64,000 nt of DNA from assembly GCA_025765615.1 (NCBI GenBank), contig JAIVFJ010000216.1, positions 42,601-106,600 of the forward strand. The letters run 5' to 3'. Made by a program: the position numbers and the translations under genes. The notes beneath the pieces were generated by a model. That model searched no databases, was not told the DNA's origin, and was given only the letters and a program-made list of their open reading frames with translations. This stretch comes from Zopfochytrium polystomum (lineage: Eukaryota > Chytridiomycota > Chytridiomycetes > Chytridiales > Chytridiaceae). The number at the start of each line of letters is the position of its first letter. Positions within the stretch are counted from its first letter, which is position 1. Of the stretch, positions 10,235-20,978 are shown piece after piece.

Positions 10235-11001
10235 AAACGATTGATGCGGTGTGACCGAGATACCGATCGTGCGAAAAGCCAAGACGACCCAATGCTTTTT
10301 GAATTTCAGACAAGGTTTCCAAAATAGGCAGGCACCTTGGTTCTTTGTTTGTTTGTTCTGTTTGTTTGGCTGCACCGTGGAGGCTGGGAAACAGCAGCGA
10401 CATTATTACTCATTCACGCCCCGTCTATCTATGTGGCTGAGCGTGTCTGCCTGTCTGCTTCCGGCAGCGTACGGCAGTGGAGGCGCCAAGGAGTCGAGCG
10501 GTCTTGGCGGCGGCGCAACCCCTTCATTTGGCGGCACGCGCGTTCTTGGCGCCAACCCCGTTGGCTCCCCTCTCGTAATGTTTGGGACGCCGATTGTCAG
10601 TCAAAGAGGAAGATTGTGCACATGGAGGACTCCTCCGCAAGAGTGCGGGCCGCACAACACTTCTTTCTTCGGTGGGATGGCCTCTCGGTGTTGCTCCAGT
10701 GGCGAGATCCGCTTAGATCCGCTGATACCAAGGCGCAAGGTTGTGTGGGGTGTCATATTATATTCTCAACCATAATTTGAACGATGTGCCAGATGCAATG
10801 GGTTCGTGCCCAACTACGGAAAAACAAAAAAAAAAAAAAAATGCAGCTACGAGGCGGAAAAGTGGACCAACAACACGTTGTAGTTAAAATGTAATAACGA
10901 CAAAATTTGATTATTGAAAGATCAAAAGGAACAAGGAACGGAGAGAGGAAAAAAAAAAAGAAAAAAAATAGAGGCAAGGCAAATCGTGTCCAGGGATGGA
11001 A

Positions 11002-13020
11002 TCAACCGCGAGCCATTTTGAACCCATCGTCTTGTTGCTTGTACCCGCCAGAATTGACCCACGACGCTCGCTTTGGCCGGGAGGGGCTTCCAATGGGTTG
11101 CTGCGGCTGCTGCTGCTGTTCGTGCGAGTGCGAGCCGCCAGACGAAGTCCATCCGTAAGCCCTCTGCACAACCGCTTGCGAGGTTCCGTCTCCTGACAGA
11201 TGCTGAACCTCGCCCATCTCGAGGTTTTGGTTGGCCGGCTTGGCCGTTGCGGCCGTGCCAGAAGACGCCGTGTGGTGAACTGCTCCGCCGTAAAAGAAAT
11301 GACCGCCGACGAGAACGCCCACGACGAGCACAATCCAGACCCAGTAAAGAGCTTTAACAATAATCGAAGAGCCGTAAAGGTCAAGACCGAGGTACAATTC
11401 GATCACTGCGAGGCACACGACAACACGACCGACCCACCAGTGAAGCTGGTCCCACCACGGGATCGATGTACGCGTTGGATTGAAGAGCGCGTTCGACACA
11501 TACCCGAGGATCGTTTGCAATGGGAGAATGGCCAGAGCAATTACTGTGCCCAAAGGTCGGTGGGACGACGTGGCGTCTCCGATAAATCGCGTTGCGGTGG
11601 AAGAAACCTGCAGCTCAATGGCCGCCAACCCGAGGGCGGTGAAGAGGAGTGTGCCTCCCACCATGCAGCCAACGTGAATACGGTACCAGTTGTGCCCCAG
11701 CGCATCCTTGAGGTACCGTGCCGTAAAGATACCGACGACGGGGAACACGGCCCATCCAAGGAACATGAAGATTCCGTGCAGCAGGCGGAGAGTGGGAACA
11801 TCAAGAATCACTGCGCTCGAAGTCGAAGACCCGGAGGAAACTGACCCGACAGATGAAACGTCCAGCGTAAACGAGCCGAAGTCAGAGTGTTGGACAAAGG
11901 TTGACGAAGTGGACGTCGGATCCGTCGGAGTGTTGGGCGAGACGGCCCAGATGCAAGACGTCGCACCAGTGGTGGAGATCGTGTTCGCGCCGGTTGCGGT
12001 GATGGAGCGGTTGAAGTTCGCAACCAGCTTTGCACCAGAGAGAGTGGTCGCCCATGACGGCACAGTTGTCGTTCCGAGATTCGTGAAGGATTGAGATGAA
12101 CTGAGAGTTGGCTGTACTTGTCCAGACGCAGTTCGCTGGGACAGGGTGATGCCGCCATTGCCATTGCTATAAGCAATATACATGGTTGAGCCAACCATGG
12201 TCGAAGAACCAACACCGAATCCCACCCAGCCACTTTTGGTAGACTGAAGGTTGTACGTGACAACCGCATTTGCAACGTCCCTGCGAGCAGAGACGCAAAA
12301 GTTGCTGGCTCCATCGCAGTACGTCGCAACAGACGTTCCAGCCTCGGCAGTTGCAGTGGCGGCTGCAGAACTGGAAGTTTTCGTGCTAGTGGTGGTAGTG
12401 CCAGAAGTGTCCGAAGCGCCAGAGCCTGAAAGATCAAGGGAAAAAGAACCTTCTGTGGTGTGCTGAGAGATGGACGACGACGAGCTTGACGGGGTTGTTG
12501 GGGATCTCGAGTTTATGGCCCAAATGCAAGAAGTTGCCGAAGTTGTCGAAACAAGGCTTGAAGACGTCAGGGTAAACACAACGGTGAGTTTCGCGGACGA
12601 GAGGGAAGAGGTCACCCATGAGGGGAGTGTGGTCGACACGTCCGAGAAGGACTGGCTTGAGCTCACGGTGGGGTCGGTGTGGCCCGTTCCAGTCCGCTGC
12701 GACAAGATGGGGGAGCCGCTGTTTGTCCATCCGATGAACATTGTTGCTCCAGCCATCTGCGACGAGCCGAGACCCACGGCGACCCAACCGGACTCGGTGG
12801 ACTGCATGGCGAAAGTCACGTCGCCGGTGGAGGTGTCGCGCTGCGCGGACACGCAGAAGGAGTTGGACGAGTCACAGTAGGACGCGGTGGTGGTTGCCGC
12901 ATGGGCGAGGATGGGCGGCGAAGGGCCGGTGGACAAGGCGACGGCGAGCAGCAGCAGCGCACCGACGCGGCCTAAGTGCCGTTGCTGTTGGTGGCGCAGG
13001 GGAGGGTTTCTTGTTGTCAT
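11002..13020 (-). CDS. DOMON-DOMON-cytochrome b561 protein, copy D (chimeric)
   Basis: Single exon, 672 residues. The first ~640 residues are identical to copy C and the cytoplasmic tail (QPQQPIGSPS ... KMARG) is that of copy F, so the gene is a hybrid of the two edge genes. Signal peptide, both DOMON ligand pairs and all four b561 His are intact, so it should be functional. Its protein sequence is identical to copy E. Expression cannot be told apart from copy E with short reads. Confidence 0.9.
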   Translation of the reverse strand: MTTRNPPLRHQQQRHLGRVGALLLLAVALSTGPSPPILAHAATTTASYCDSSNSFCVSAQRDTSTGDVTFAMQSTESGWVAVGLGSSQMAGATMFIGWTNSGSPILSQRTGTGHTDPTVSSSQSFSDVSTTLPSWVTSSLSSAKLTVVFTLTSSSLVSTTSATSCIWAINSRSPTTPSSSSSSISQHTTEGSFSLDLSGSGASDTSGTTTTSTKTSSSAAATATAEAGTSVATYCDGASNFCVSARRDVANAVVTYNLQSTKSGWVGFGVGSSTMVGSTMYIAYSNGNGGITLSQRTASGQVQPTLSSSQSFTNLGTTTVPSWATTLSGAKLVANFNRSITATGANTISTTGATSCIWAVSPNTPTDPTSTSSTFVQHSDFGSFTLDVSSVGSVSSGSSTSSAVILDVPTLRLLHGIFMFLGWAVFPVVGIFTARYLKDALGHNWYRIHVGCMVGGTLLFTALGLAAIELQVSSTATRFIGDATSSHRPLGTVIALAILPLQTILGYVSNALFNPTRTSIPWWDQLHWWVGRVVVCLAVIELYLGLDLYGSSIIVKALYWVWIVLVVGVLVGGHFFYGGAVHHTASSGTAATAKPANQNLEMGEVQHLSGDGTSQAVVQRAYGWTSSGGSHSHEQQQQPQQPIGSPSRPKRASWVNSGGYKQQDDGFKMARG

Positions 13021-13927
13021 TGGTCGATTGATGATGTTGGGTTGGTTGGTTAGTTGGTCGTGGTCGTGGTCGTGGTGGTGGTGTGTGGTCGTGGTGGTGG
13101 GTGGGTGGGTGGGTGGGTGGTGCTGATAGTGGTTGGTGAGGGGCGGGCTTGTTATTTATAAAACGATTGATGCGGTGTGACCGAGATACCGATCGTGCGA
13201 AAAGCCAAGACGACCCAATGCTTTTTGAATTTCAGACAAGGTTTCCAAAATAGGCAGGCACCTTGGTTCTTTGTTTGTTTGTTCTGTTTGTTTGGCTGCA
13301 CCGTGGAGGCTGGGAAACAGCAGCGACATTATTACTCATTCACGCCCCGTCTATCTATGTGGCTGAGCGTGTCTGCCTGTCTGCTTCCGGCAGCGTACGG
13401 CAGTGGAGGCGCCAAGGAGTCGAGCGGTCTTGGCGGCGGCGCAACCCCTTCATTTGGCGGCACGCGCGTTCTTGGCGCCAACCCCGTTGGCTCCCCTCTC
13501 GTAATGTTTGGGACGCCGATTGTCAGTCAAAGAGGAAGATTGTGCACATGGAGGACTCCTCCGCAAGAGTGCGGGCCGCACAACACTTCTTTCTTCGGTG
13601 GGATGGCCTCTCGGTGTTGCTCCAGTGGCGAGATCCGCTTAGATCCGCTGATACCAAGGCGCAAGGTTGTGTGGGGTGTCATATTATATTCTCAACCATA
13701 ATTTGAACGATGTGCCAGATGCAATGGGTTCGTGCCCAACTACGGAAAAACAAAAAAAAAAAAAAAATGCAGCTACGAGGCGGAAAAGTGGACCAACAAC
13801 ACGTTGTAGTTAAAATGTAATAACGACAAAATTTGATTATTGAAAGATCAAAAGGAACAAGGAACGGAGAGAGGAAAAAAAAAAAGAAAAAAAATAGAGG
13901 CAAGGCAAATCGTGTCCAGGGATGGAA
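13021..13927. other. Repeat-unit spacer 2
   Basis: Same content as the spacer at 10095-11001: G-rich tract, TATA-like box for copy D and poly-A runs. No gene is supported. Confidence 0.6.
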
Positions 13928-15946
13928 TCAACCGCGAGCCATTTTGAACCCATCGTCTTGTTGCTTGTACCCGCCAGAATTGACCCACGACGCTCGCTTT
14001 GGCCGGGAGGGGCTTCCAATGGGTTGCTGCGGCTGCTGCTGCTGTTCGTGCGAGTGCGAGCCGCCAGACGAAGTCCATCCGTAAGCCCTCTGCACAACCG
14101 CTTGCGAGGTTCCGTCTCCTGACAGATGCTGAACCTCGCCCATCTCGAGGTTTTGGTTGGCCGGCTTGGCCGTTGCGGCCGTGCCAGAAGACGCCGTGTG
14201 GTGAACTGCTCCGCCGTAAAAGAAATGACCGCCGACGAGAACGCCCACGACGAGCACAATCCAGACCCAGTAAAGAGCTTTAACAATAATCGAAGAGCCG
14301 TAAAGGTCAAGACCGAGGTACAATTCGATCACTGCGAGGCACACGACAACACGACCGACCCACCAGTGAAGCTGGTCCCACCACGGGATCGATGTACGCG
14401 TTGGATTGAAGAGCGCGTTCGACACATACCCGAGGATCGTTTGCAATGGGAGAATGGCCAGAGCAATTACTGTGCCCAAAGGTCGGTGGGACGACGTGGC
14501 GTCTCCGATAAATCGCGTTGCGGTGGAAGAAACCTGCAGCTCAATGGCCGCCAACCCGAGGGCGGTGAAGAGGAGTGTGCCTCCCACCATGCAGCCAACG
14601 TGAATACGGTACCAGTTGTGCCCCAGCGCATCCTTGAGGTACCGTGCCGTAAAGATACCGACGACGGGGAACACGGCCCATCCAAGGAACATGAAGATTC
14701 CGTGCAGCAGGCGGAGAGTGGGAACATCAAGAATCACTGCGCTCGAAGTCGAAGACCCGGAGGAAACTGACCCGACAGATGAAACGTCCAGCGTAAACGA
14801 GCCGAAGTCAGAGTGTTGGACAAAGGTTGACGAAGTGGACGTCGGATCCGTCGGAGTGTTGGGCGAGACGGCCCAGATGCAAGACGTCGCACCAGTGGTG
14901 GAGATCGTGTTCGCGCCGGTTGCGGTGATGGAGCGGTTGAAGTTCGCAACCAGCTTTGCACCAGAGAGAGTGGTCGCCCATGACGGCACAGTTGTCGTTC
15001 CGAGATTCGTGAAGGATTGAGATGAACTGAGAGTTGGCTGTACTTGTCCAGACGCAGTTCGCTGGGACAGGGTGATGCCGCCATTGCCATTGCTATAAGC
15101 AATATACATGGTTGAGCCAACCATGGTCGAAGAACCAACACCGAATCCCACCCAGCCACTTTTGGTAGACTGAAGGTTGTACGTGACAACCGCATTTGCA
15201 ACGTCCCTGCGAGCAGAGACGCAAAAGTTGCTGGCTCCATCGCAGTACGTCGCAACAGACGTTCCAGCCTCGGCAGTTGCAGTGGCGGCTGCAGAACTGG
15301 AAGTTTTCGTGCTAGTGGTGGTAGTGCCAGAAGTGTCCGAAGCGCCAGAGCCTGAAAGATCAAGGGAAAAAGAACCTTCTGTGGTGTGCTGAGAGATGGA
15401 CGACGACGAGCTTGACGGGGTTGTTGGGGATCTCGAGTTTATGGCCCAAATGCAAGAAGTTGCCGAAGTTGTCGAAACAAGGCTTGAAGACGTCAGGGTA
15501 AACACAACGGTGAGTTTCGCGGACGAGAGGGAAGAGGTCACCCATGAGGGGAGTGTGGTCGACACGTCCGAGAAGGACTGGCTTGAGCTCACGGTGGGGT
15601 CGGTGTGGCCCGTTCCAGTCCGCTGCGACAAGATGGGGGAGCCGCTGTTTGTCCATCCGATGAACATTGTTGCTCCAGCCATCTGCGACGAGCCGAGACC
15701 CACGGCGACCCAACCGGACTCGGTGGACTGCATGGCGAAAGTCACGTCGCCGGTGGAGGTGTCGCGCTGCGCGGACACGCAGAAGGAGTTGGACGAGTCA
15801 CAGTAGGACGCGGTGGTGGTTGCCGCATGGGCGAGGATGGGCGGCGAAGGGCCGGTGGACAAGGCGACGGCGAGCAGCAGCAGCGCACCGACGCGGCCTA
15901 AGTGCCGTTGCTGTTGGTGGCGCAGGGGAGGGTTTCTTGTTGTCAT
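13928..15946 (-). CDS. DOMON-DOMON-cytochrome b561 protein, copy E (chimeric)
   Basis: Single exon, 672 residues, protein identical to copy D and likewise a hybrid with the N-terminus of copy C and the tail of copy F. All haem-ligand motifs are present. It occupies the third position of the tandem array. A run of identical long genes is also what an assembler can mis-count, so the true copy number is uncertain. Confidence 0.9.
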   Translation of the reverse strand: MTTRNPPLRHQQQRHLGRVGALLLLAVALSTGPSPPILAHAATTTASYCDSSNSFCVSAQRDTSTGDVTFAMQSTESGWVAVGLGSSQMAGATMFIGWTNSGSPILSQRTGTGHTDPTVSSSQSFSDVSTTLPSWVTSSLSSAKLTVVFTLTSSSLVSTTSATSCIWAINSRSPTTPSSSSSSISQHTTEGSFSLDLSGSGASDTSGTTTTSTKTSSSAAATATAEAGTSVATYCDGASNFCVSARRDVANAVVTYNLQSTKSGWVGFGVGSSTMVGSTMYIAYSNGNGGITLSQRTASGQVQPTLSSSQSFTNLGTTTVPSWATTLSGAKLVANFNRSITATGANTISTTGATSCIWAVSPNTPTDPTSTSSTFVQHSDFGSFTLDVSSVGSVSSGSSTSSAVILDVPTLRLLHGIFMFLGWAVFPVVGIFTARYLKDALGHNWYRIHVGCMVGGTLLFTALGLAAIELQVSSTATRFIGDATSSHRPLGTVIALAILPLQTILGYVSNALFNPTRTSIPWWDQLHWWVGRVVVCLAVIELYLGLDLYGSSIIVKALYWVWIVLVVGVLVGGHFFYGGAVHHTASSGTAATAKPANQNLEMGEVQHLSGDGTSQAVVQRAYGWTSSGGSHSHEQQQQPQQPIGSPSRPKRASWVNSGGYKQQDDGFKMARG

Positions 15947-16854
15947 TGGTCGATTGATGATGTTGGGTTGGTTGGTTAGTTGGTCGTGGTCGTGGTCGTG
16001 GTGGTGGTGTGTGGTCGTGGTGGTGGGTGGGTGGGTGGGTGGGTGGTGCTGATAGTGGTTGGTGAGGGGCGGGCTTGTTATTTATAAAACGATTGATGCG
16101 GTGTGACCGAGATACCGATCGTGCGAAAAGCCAAGACGACCCAATGCTTTTTGAATTTCAGACAAGGTTTCCAAAATAGGCAGGCACCTTGGTTCTTTGT
16201 TTGTTTGTTCTGTTTGTTTGGCTGCACCGTGGAGGCTGGGAAACAGCAGCGACATTATTACTCATTCACGCCCCGTCTATCTATGTGGCTGAGCGTGTCT
16301 GCCTGTCTGCTTCCGGCAGCGTACGGCAGTGGAGGCGCCAAGGAGTCGAGCGGTCTTGGCGGCGGCGCAAACCCCTTCATTTGGCGGCACGCGCGTTCTT
16401 GGCGCCAACCCCGTTGGCTCCCCTCTCGTAATGTTTGGGACGCCGATTGTCAGTCAAAGAGGAAGATTGTGCACATGGAGGACTCCTCCGCAAGAGTGCG
16501 GGCCGCACAACACTTCTTTCTTCGGTGGGATGGCCTCTCGGTGTTGCTCCAGTGGCGAGATCCGCTTAGATCCGCTGATACCAAGGCGCAAGGTTGTGTG
16601 GGGTGTCATATTATATTCTCAACCATAATTTGAACGATGTGCCAGATGCAATGGGTTCGTGCCCAACTACGGAAAAACAAAAAAAAAAAAAAAATGCAGC
16701 TACGAGGCGGAAAAGTGGACCAACAACACGTTGTAGTTAAAATGTAATAACGACAAAATTTGATTATTGAAAGATCAAAAGGAACAAGGAACGGAGAGAG
16801 GAAAAAAAAAAAGAAAAAAAATAGAGGCAAGGCAAATCGTGTCCAGGGATGGAA
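15947..16854. other. Repeat-unit spacer 3
   Basis: Same as spacers 1 and 2 except for one extra A near 16371 (GCGCAAACCCC against GCGCAACCCC). That indel shifts the frame of the open frame present in the other two copies and is evidence that the frame is not a gene. Confidence 0.6.
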
Positions 16855-18855
16855 TCAACCGCGAGCCATTTTGAACCCATCGTCTTGTTGCTTGTACCCG
16901 CCAGAATTGACCCACGACGCTCGCTTTGGCCGGGAGGGGCTTCCAATGGGTTGCTGCGGCTGCTGCTGCTGTTCGTGCGAGTGCGAGCCGCCAGACGAAG
17001 TCCATCCGTAAGCCCTCTGCACAACCGCTTGCGAGGTTCCGTCTCCTGACAGATGCTGAACCTCGCCCATCTCGAGGTTTTGGTTGGCCGGCTTGGCCGT
17101 TGCGGCCGTGCCAGAAGACGCCGTGTGGTGAACTGCTCCGCCGTAAAAGAAATGACCGCCGACGAGAACGCCCACGACGAGCACAATCCAGACCCAGTAA
17201 AGAGCTTTAACAATAATCGAAGAGCCGTAAAGGTCAAGACCGAGGTACAATTCGATCACTGCGAGGCACACGACAACACGACCGACCCACCAGTGAAGCT
17301 GGTCCCACCACGGGATCGATGTACGCGTTGGATTGAAGAGCGCGTTCGACACATACCCGAGGATCGTTTGCAATGGGAGAATGGCCAGAGCAATTACTGT
17401 GCCCAAAGGTCGGTGGGACGACGTGGCGTCTCCGATAAATCGCGTTGCGGTGGAAGAAACCTGCAGCTCAATGGCCGCCAACCCGAGGGCGGTGAAGAGG
17501 AGTGTGCCTCCCACCATGCAGCCAACGTGAATACGGTACCAGTTGTGCCCCAGCGCATCCTTGAGGTACCGTGCCGTAAAGATACCGACGACGGGGAACA
17601 CGGCCCATCCAAGGAACATGAAGATTCCGTGCAGCAGGCGGAGAGTGGGAACATCAAGAATCACTGCGCTCGAAGTCGAAGACCCGGAGGAAACTGACCC
17701 GACAGATGAAACGTCCAGCGTAAACGAGCCGAAGTCAGAGTGTTGGACAAAGGTTGACGAAGTGGACGTCGGATCCGTCGGAGTGTTGGGCGAGACGGCC
17801 CAGATGCAAGACGTCGCACCAGTGGTGGAGATCGTGTTCGCGCCGGTTGCGGTGATGGAGCGGTTGAAGTTCGCAACCAGCTTTGCACCAGAGAGAGTGG
17901 TCGCCCATGACGGCACAGTTGTCGTTCCGAGATTCGTGAAGGATTGAGATGAACTGAGAGTTGGTTGAACCTGTCCTGACGCTGTGCGTTGCGACAGGGT
18001 GATGCCGCCGTTGCCATTGCTGTACGCAACATAAATGGTGGCACCGACCATGGTCGAAGAACCAACACCGAAGCCCATCCAGCCGCTTTGAGTCGATTGC
18101 AGATTGTACGTGACAACAGAGTTCGCCACGTCGCGGCGAGCAGAGACGCAAAAGGCCCCGGCCCCATTGCAAAAAGTTGCAAGAGACGTTCCAGCCTCGG
18201 CAGTTGCAGTTGCGACAGCAGCACTTGATGTTTTCGTGCTAGTGGTGGTCGCCGCGCCAGGATTGCCCGAAGTGCCAGAGCCCGAAAGATCAAGAGAAAA
18301 AGATCCTTCTGTGGTGTGCTGGGTGATAGAAGACGACGAGCTTGACGGATCTGACGGGGATCTTGAGTTTACGGCCCAGATGCAAGAAGTCGCCGAGGTG
18401 GCCGACACAAGGCTGGAGGACTTCAAAGTAAACACAACCGTGAGACGCGCCGAAGAGAGAGATGAGGTCGCCCAGGAGGGGAGGGTGGTCGACACGTCCG
18501 AGAGGGACTGGCTGGAGCTGACCGACGGCTCAACGTGGCCTGTTCCGGTCCGCTGCGACAGGATGGGTGAACCGCCACTCGTCCATCCAATGAAGATTGT
18601 TGCTCCCGCCATCTGGGACGAGCTCAGACCCATGGCGACCCAACCCGACTCGGTGGACTGCATGGCGAAAGTCACGTCGCCGGTGGAGGTGTCGCGCTGC
18701 GCGGACACGCAGAAGGAGTTGGACGAGTCGCAGTAGGACGCGGAGGTGGTTGCCGCGGTGGCAAGGAGCGCCGACGGGCCGGTTAAGGTGGCGAGTGCGA
18801 GGAGCAGCGCTGTGGTGACACCAAAGCGCCGCCGGCGGTGGTGGGTAGTTGGCAT
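16855..18855 (-). CDS. DOMON-DOMON-cytochrome b561 protein, copy F
   Basis: Single exon, 666 residues. The N-terminal ~300 residues differ clearly from copies C-E (signal segment TALLLALATLTGPS, DOMON 1 with SQMAGAT and TQHTTEGSF). From the SQRTASGQVQ region onward (DNA below 17964) the gene is identical to D and E. It is the upstream edge of the array and the donor of the tail type found in D and E. DOMON and b561 ligands are complete. A TATA-like AT-rich stretch (CATAAAAAGG on the minus strand, near 18930) lies about 75 nt upstream of the ATG and differs from the promoter of the other copies. Confidence 0.9.
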   Translation of the reverse strand: MPTTHHRRRRFGVTTALLLALATLTGPSALLATAATTSASYCDSSNSFCVSAQRDTSTGDVTFAMQSTESGWVAMGLSSSQMAGATIFIGWTSGGSPILSQRTGTGHVEPSVSSSQSLSDVSTTLPSWATSSLSSARLTVVFTLKSSSLVSATSATSCIWAVNSRSPSDPSSSSSSITQHTTEGSFSLDLSGSGTSGNPGAATTTSTKTSSAAVATATAEAGTSLATFCNGAGAFCVSARRDVANSVVTYNLQSTQSGWMGFGVGSSTMVGATIYVAYSNGNGGITLSQRTASGQVQPTLSSSQSFTNLGTTTVPSWATTLSGAKLVANFNRSITATGANTISTTGATSCIWAVSPNTPTDPTSTSSTFVQHSDFGSFTLDVSSVGSVSSGSSTSSAVILDVPTLRLLHGIFMFLGWAVFPVVGIFTARYLKDALGHNWYRIHVGCMVGGTLLFTALGLAAIELQVSSTATRFIGDATSSHRPLGTVIALAILPLQTILGYVSNALFNPTRTSIPWWDQLHWWVGRVVVCLAVIELYLGLDLYGSSIIVKALYWVWIVLVVGVLVGGHFFYGGAVHHTASSGTAATAKPANQNLEMGEVQHLSGDGTSQAVVQRAYGWTSSGGSHSHEQQQQPQQPIGSPSRPKRASWVNSGGYKQQDDGFKMARG

Positions 18856-19527
18856 TCCGAGCAGTATTTTGGAGGTTGTGATCTTGGAAGGGGATGGCTG
18901 TAAGATGGAGAGGGAAAGCGGACCTTTTTATGGGGTTGAGTTAGTTGCAGCTTGCGGGGGGCAGAGAGAGGAGAGACAGACAGACAGCAGAGAAAGAGAG
19001 AGCAACGGTTGTCTCTCTTGTCTTGACAGAAAAGGGCACAGCCTTCTTCTTCTTCCTTGTTTGTTGTGCGTTCATTTCGCCCCCCACCTCCCCACTTGTT
19101 GCTATTCCAGTTTCCAAAAAAGGAGCCCGGAACCCAACTGCTGCTTTGAAATCGAACACATTATTACCACATTTCCGTTTTGGTAATGTGTTTGGCCATG
19201 ATAAATTTTTTGTTGATGGATGATTGCAGAGAAGATTCATCCATTGTTTGTCTGATGCACTCTCCCTCCGTACGTCGAATTCTGTTATCGTCTCTTGTTC
19301 GTTTGCAAAGGCTGGATGGAATAAACGGAAATGCTGCTCTCTTCTCCCGCAACTCGATTGGATTTTGAAAAACAAAACCGAAAAAAAAAAAAAAATTAAG
19401 AGAAAGAAACGAAAGATGGTTGATTTCCATCGGAAGATGGCGGAATGAAACGTCGCAATTCACCATGAGGTTTTTGAAAGAAAGAGACGAGGTTTTCCGG
19501 TGTCAAGGCAAAAGCAGGCAAGCTCCG
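18856..19527. other. Intergenic, 670 nt
   Basis: Contains the copy F promoter, a GA-rich patch near 18964-19003 and an A-run near 19380-19395. Open frames on both strands overlap and show no domain; none is called. Confidence 0.4.
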
Positions 19528-20855
19528 TCAGTCTCGGGAATCGGTTGGAAACAGTTCTGTCTCGTCGGACGGAGACTCCTTCCCGGCAACGTGGTGCACG
19601 ACTCCGTACTTGATCTGTCCGTAGACCATTGCACCAATAACAGCGGCGATCCAGAAAAAGTACACGACGTAAATGGGAGTCTCGCCTCCATGGAGAACAA
19701 AGCCCAATGGAATGACGATGACGCCCAGCAGTACTGCCAATCTTCCGACCCACCAGTGCAGCTTGTCCCACCAGGGGATAAATTTGCGGTCAGGCTTCCA
19801 CATTGCGTTTGAATAGTAACCAAGGGCGATCTGAGCCGGAGCAAGCCCAAAGACGAGGAGCATACCGAGGGTACCTGTGAGGCGAGTCTGTCTGGAAGCG
19901 CGGCTGTCCCTCGGGTATCTCCATCTCGATCGTCAACATACCGACGGCACTCAAAACGAGGGGTCCGCCAATCATGCAGGCGACGTGCACGCGGTACCAA
20001 TTGTGCCCCAGACGGTCCTTGAGGTACCGCGCAGCGAAGATCCCGACGAACGGTGCGACTCCCCAAGCGAGAAACATGGAGAATCCGTGCAAGTTGCGGA
20101 GTACCTCTGGATCGATGCCAGGCGCTTTCCCAGTGGTGATGCCGGGTACGCTAAGATCCATAGTAAAAGTGCCGTAGCCAATGTGTTCGTTGAATGTGGC
20201 TTTGGTGCTTTTGGCATTCGACACCTTATCGTTTCCAAAGGCAAAAATGTACCAAGTGGCGCCCGTGGTTGATATCGGCTTGGTGGACGCCGAAGACGAG
20301 ATCGATCGGCTGAAGGTGACCGTGATCGTGGCGCCAGGAGTGGCGTTGACAGCCGAAGGCGGAGAACTAAGCTGCGTAAATTGCTGAAGTGGGGGTCACA
20401 GTTGGAGCGCTGTGGCCTGAGCTGCTCCGTTGCGAGAGCGTGACGCCTCCGTTGCCATTGCTATACGCAACATACATCGTGGCTGTGTCCATCGTTGAGC
20501 CTCCCACCCCAAACGAGACCCAACCGGAGATCGTCGATTGCATCGTGTATGTGACAGTGGAAGAGTTCACCTCCCGCACGGCCGTAAGGCAAAAGTTCGT
20601 ACCAGAGCAGAAACTTGAGATCGAGAGGGAGCTGTTTCCAGGTGCTCCGGCATCGGCGTCTGGCGCCGGCGCGGCAGCGACATGCAGAGGGAGCTGGTAT
20701 ATATCAGTATCACAAGCGCGAAAAGAGAAAGACGGGAAAAGGGAGAAGCAAGCTCATTTAAACAAACATACTGAGGCGCCTTGCAAGAGAAGTAGCGCCA
20801 GCAGCGATGCAGCGATACCGCAGCGGCGGATCGGCCGCCACAGGTTGGAGGCCAT
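19528..20855 (-). pseudogene. Single-DOMON cytochrome b561 gene with two frame breaks, copy G
   Basis: Exon 1 (20855-20772) encodes a signal peptide (GIAASLLALLLLQGAS). A 78-nt intron (20694-20771, GTATGT...ACCAG) follows. Exon 2 holds one DOMON domain with ligands STMDTAT and NEHIGYGTF, then a b561 core with four His (NLHGFSMF, YRVHVACM, SPH, KLHWWVGR). The frame is broken twice. At the five-base homopolymer 20391-20395 one base too many would explain the jump into PLQQFTQLSSPP. Near 19885 about 8 nt appear lost between SPH and GTLGMLLVFG. It differs from A-F by having one DOMON, an intron and a short tail, so it is a separate subfamily rather than a decayed copy of the array. It could be a pseudogene or a real gene with sequence errors. 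Confidence 0.65.
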
Positions 20856-20978
20856 TTTCGACGGAATCTATTCCGAGAACCACCGGGATCATGTGCTGAC
20901 AAGTCTCAGGGTGCCACCGTTCCCCCACCAAGCAGAACCGCACACGAAAAAAAAATTGGCTGCAGCAACGACGTCACG

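Larger units (their letters stand above)
10095..11001. other. Spacer between copies C and D (repeat-unit spacer 1)
   Basis: 907 nt with a G-rich tract, a TATA-like box for copy C, poly-A runs near 10826-10840 and 10950, and an open frame at 10251-10780 that I reject because the third copy of the spacer breaks it. Spacers at 13021-13927 and 15947-16854 are the same sequence (the last with one extra A). Confidence 0.7.
8185..17964. repeat. Tandem array, 2,926-bp unit, ~3.3 copies
   Basis: Sequence at 8185-11110 recurs at offset 2,926 (11111-14036) and again at about 14037-16963. A partial fourth copy runs to 17964, where identity with the neighbouring gene core stops abruptly (GAGTTGGCTG against GAGTTGGTTG). 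Each unit holds the tail-proximal boundary and N-terminal part of one DOMON-b561 gene plus a ~907-bp spacer plus the C-terminal part of the next gene. The only differences I noticed are one substitution at 8274 and one extra A near 16371 in the third spacer. The near-identity implies very recent duplication or continuing homogenisation. Confidence 0.93.

Noticed and set aside
10251..10780. Open frames of 174 and 147 codons in the spacer, repeated three times
   Set aside because: The third copy (16103-16633) has a one-base insertion that swaps the frames although the DNA is otherwise identical; no domain and odd composition. Repetition reflects the duplication, not selection.
8185..17964. Regular direct repeats considered as a CRISPR-like or satellite array
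   Set aside because: The unit is 2.9 kb and gene-containing; it is a gene tandem duplication.
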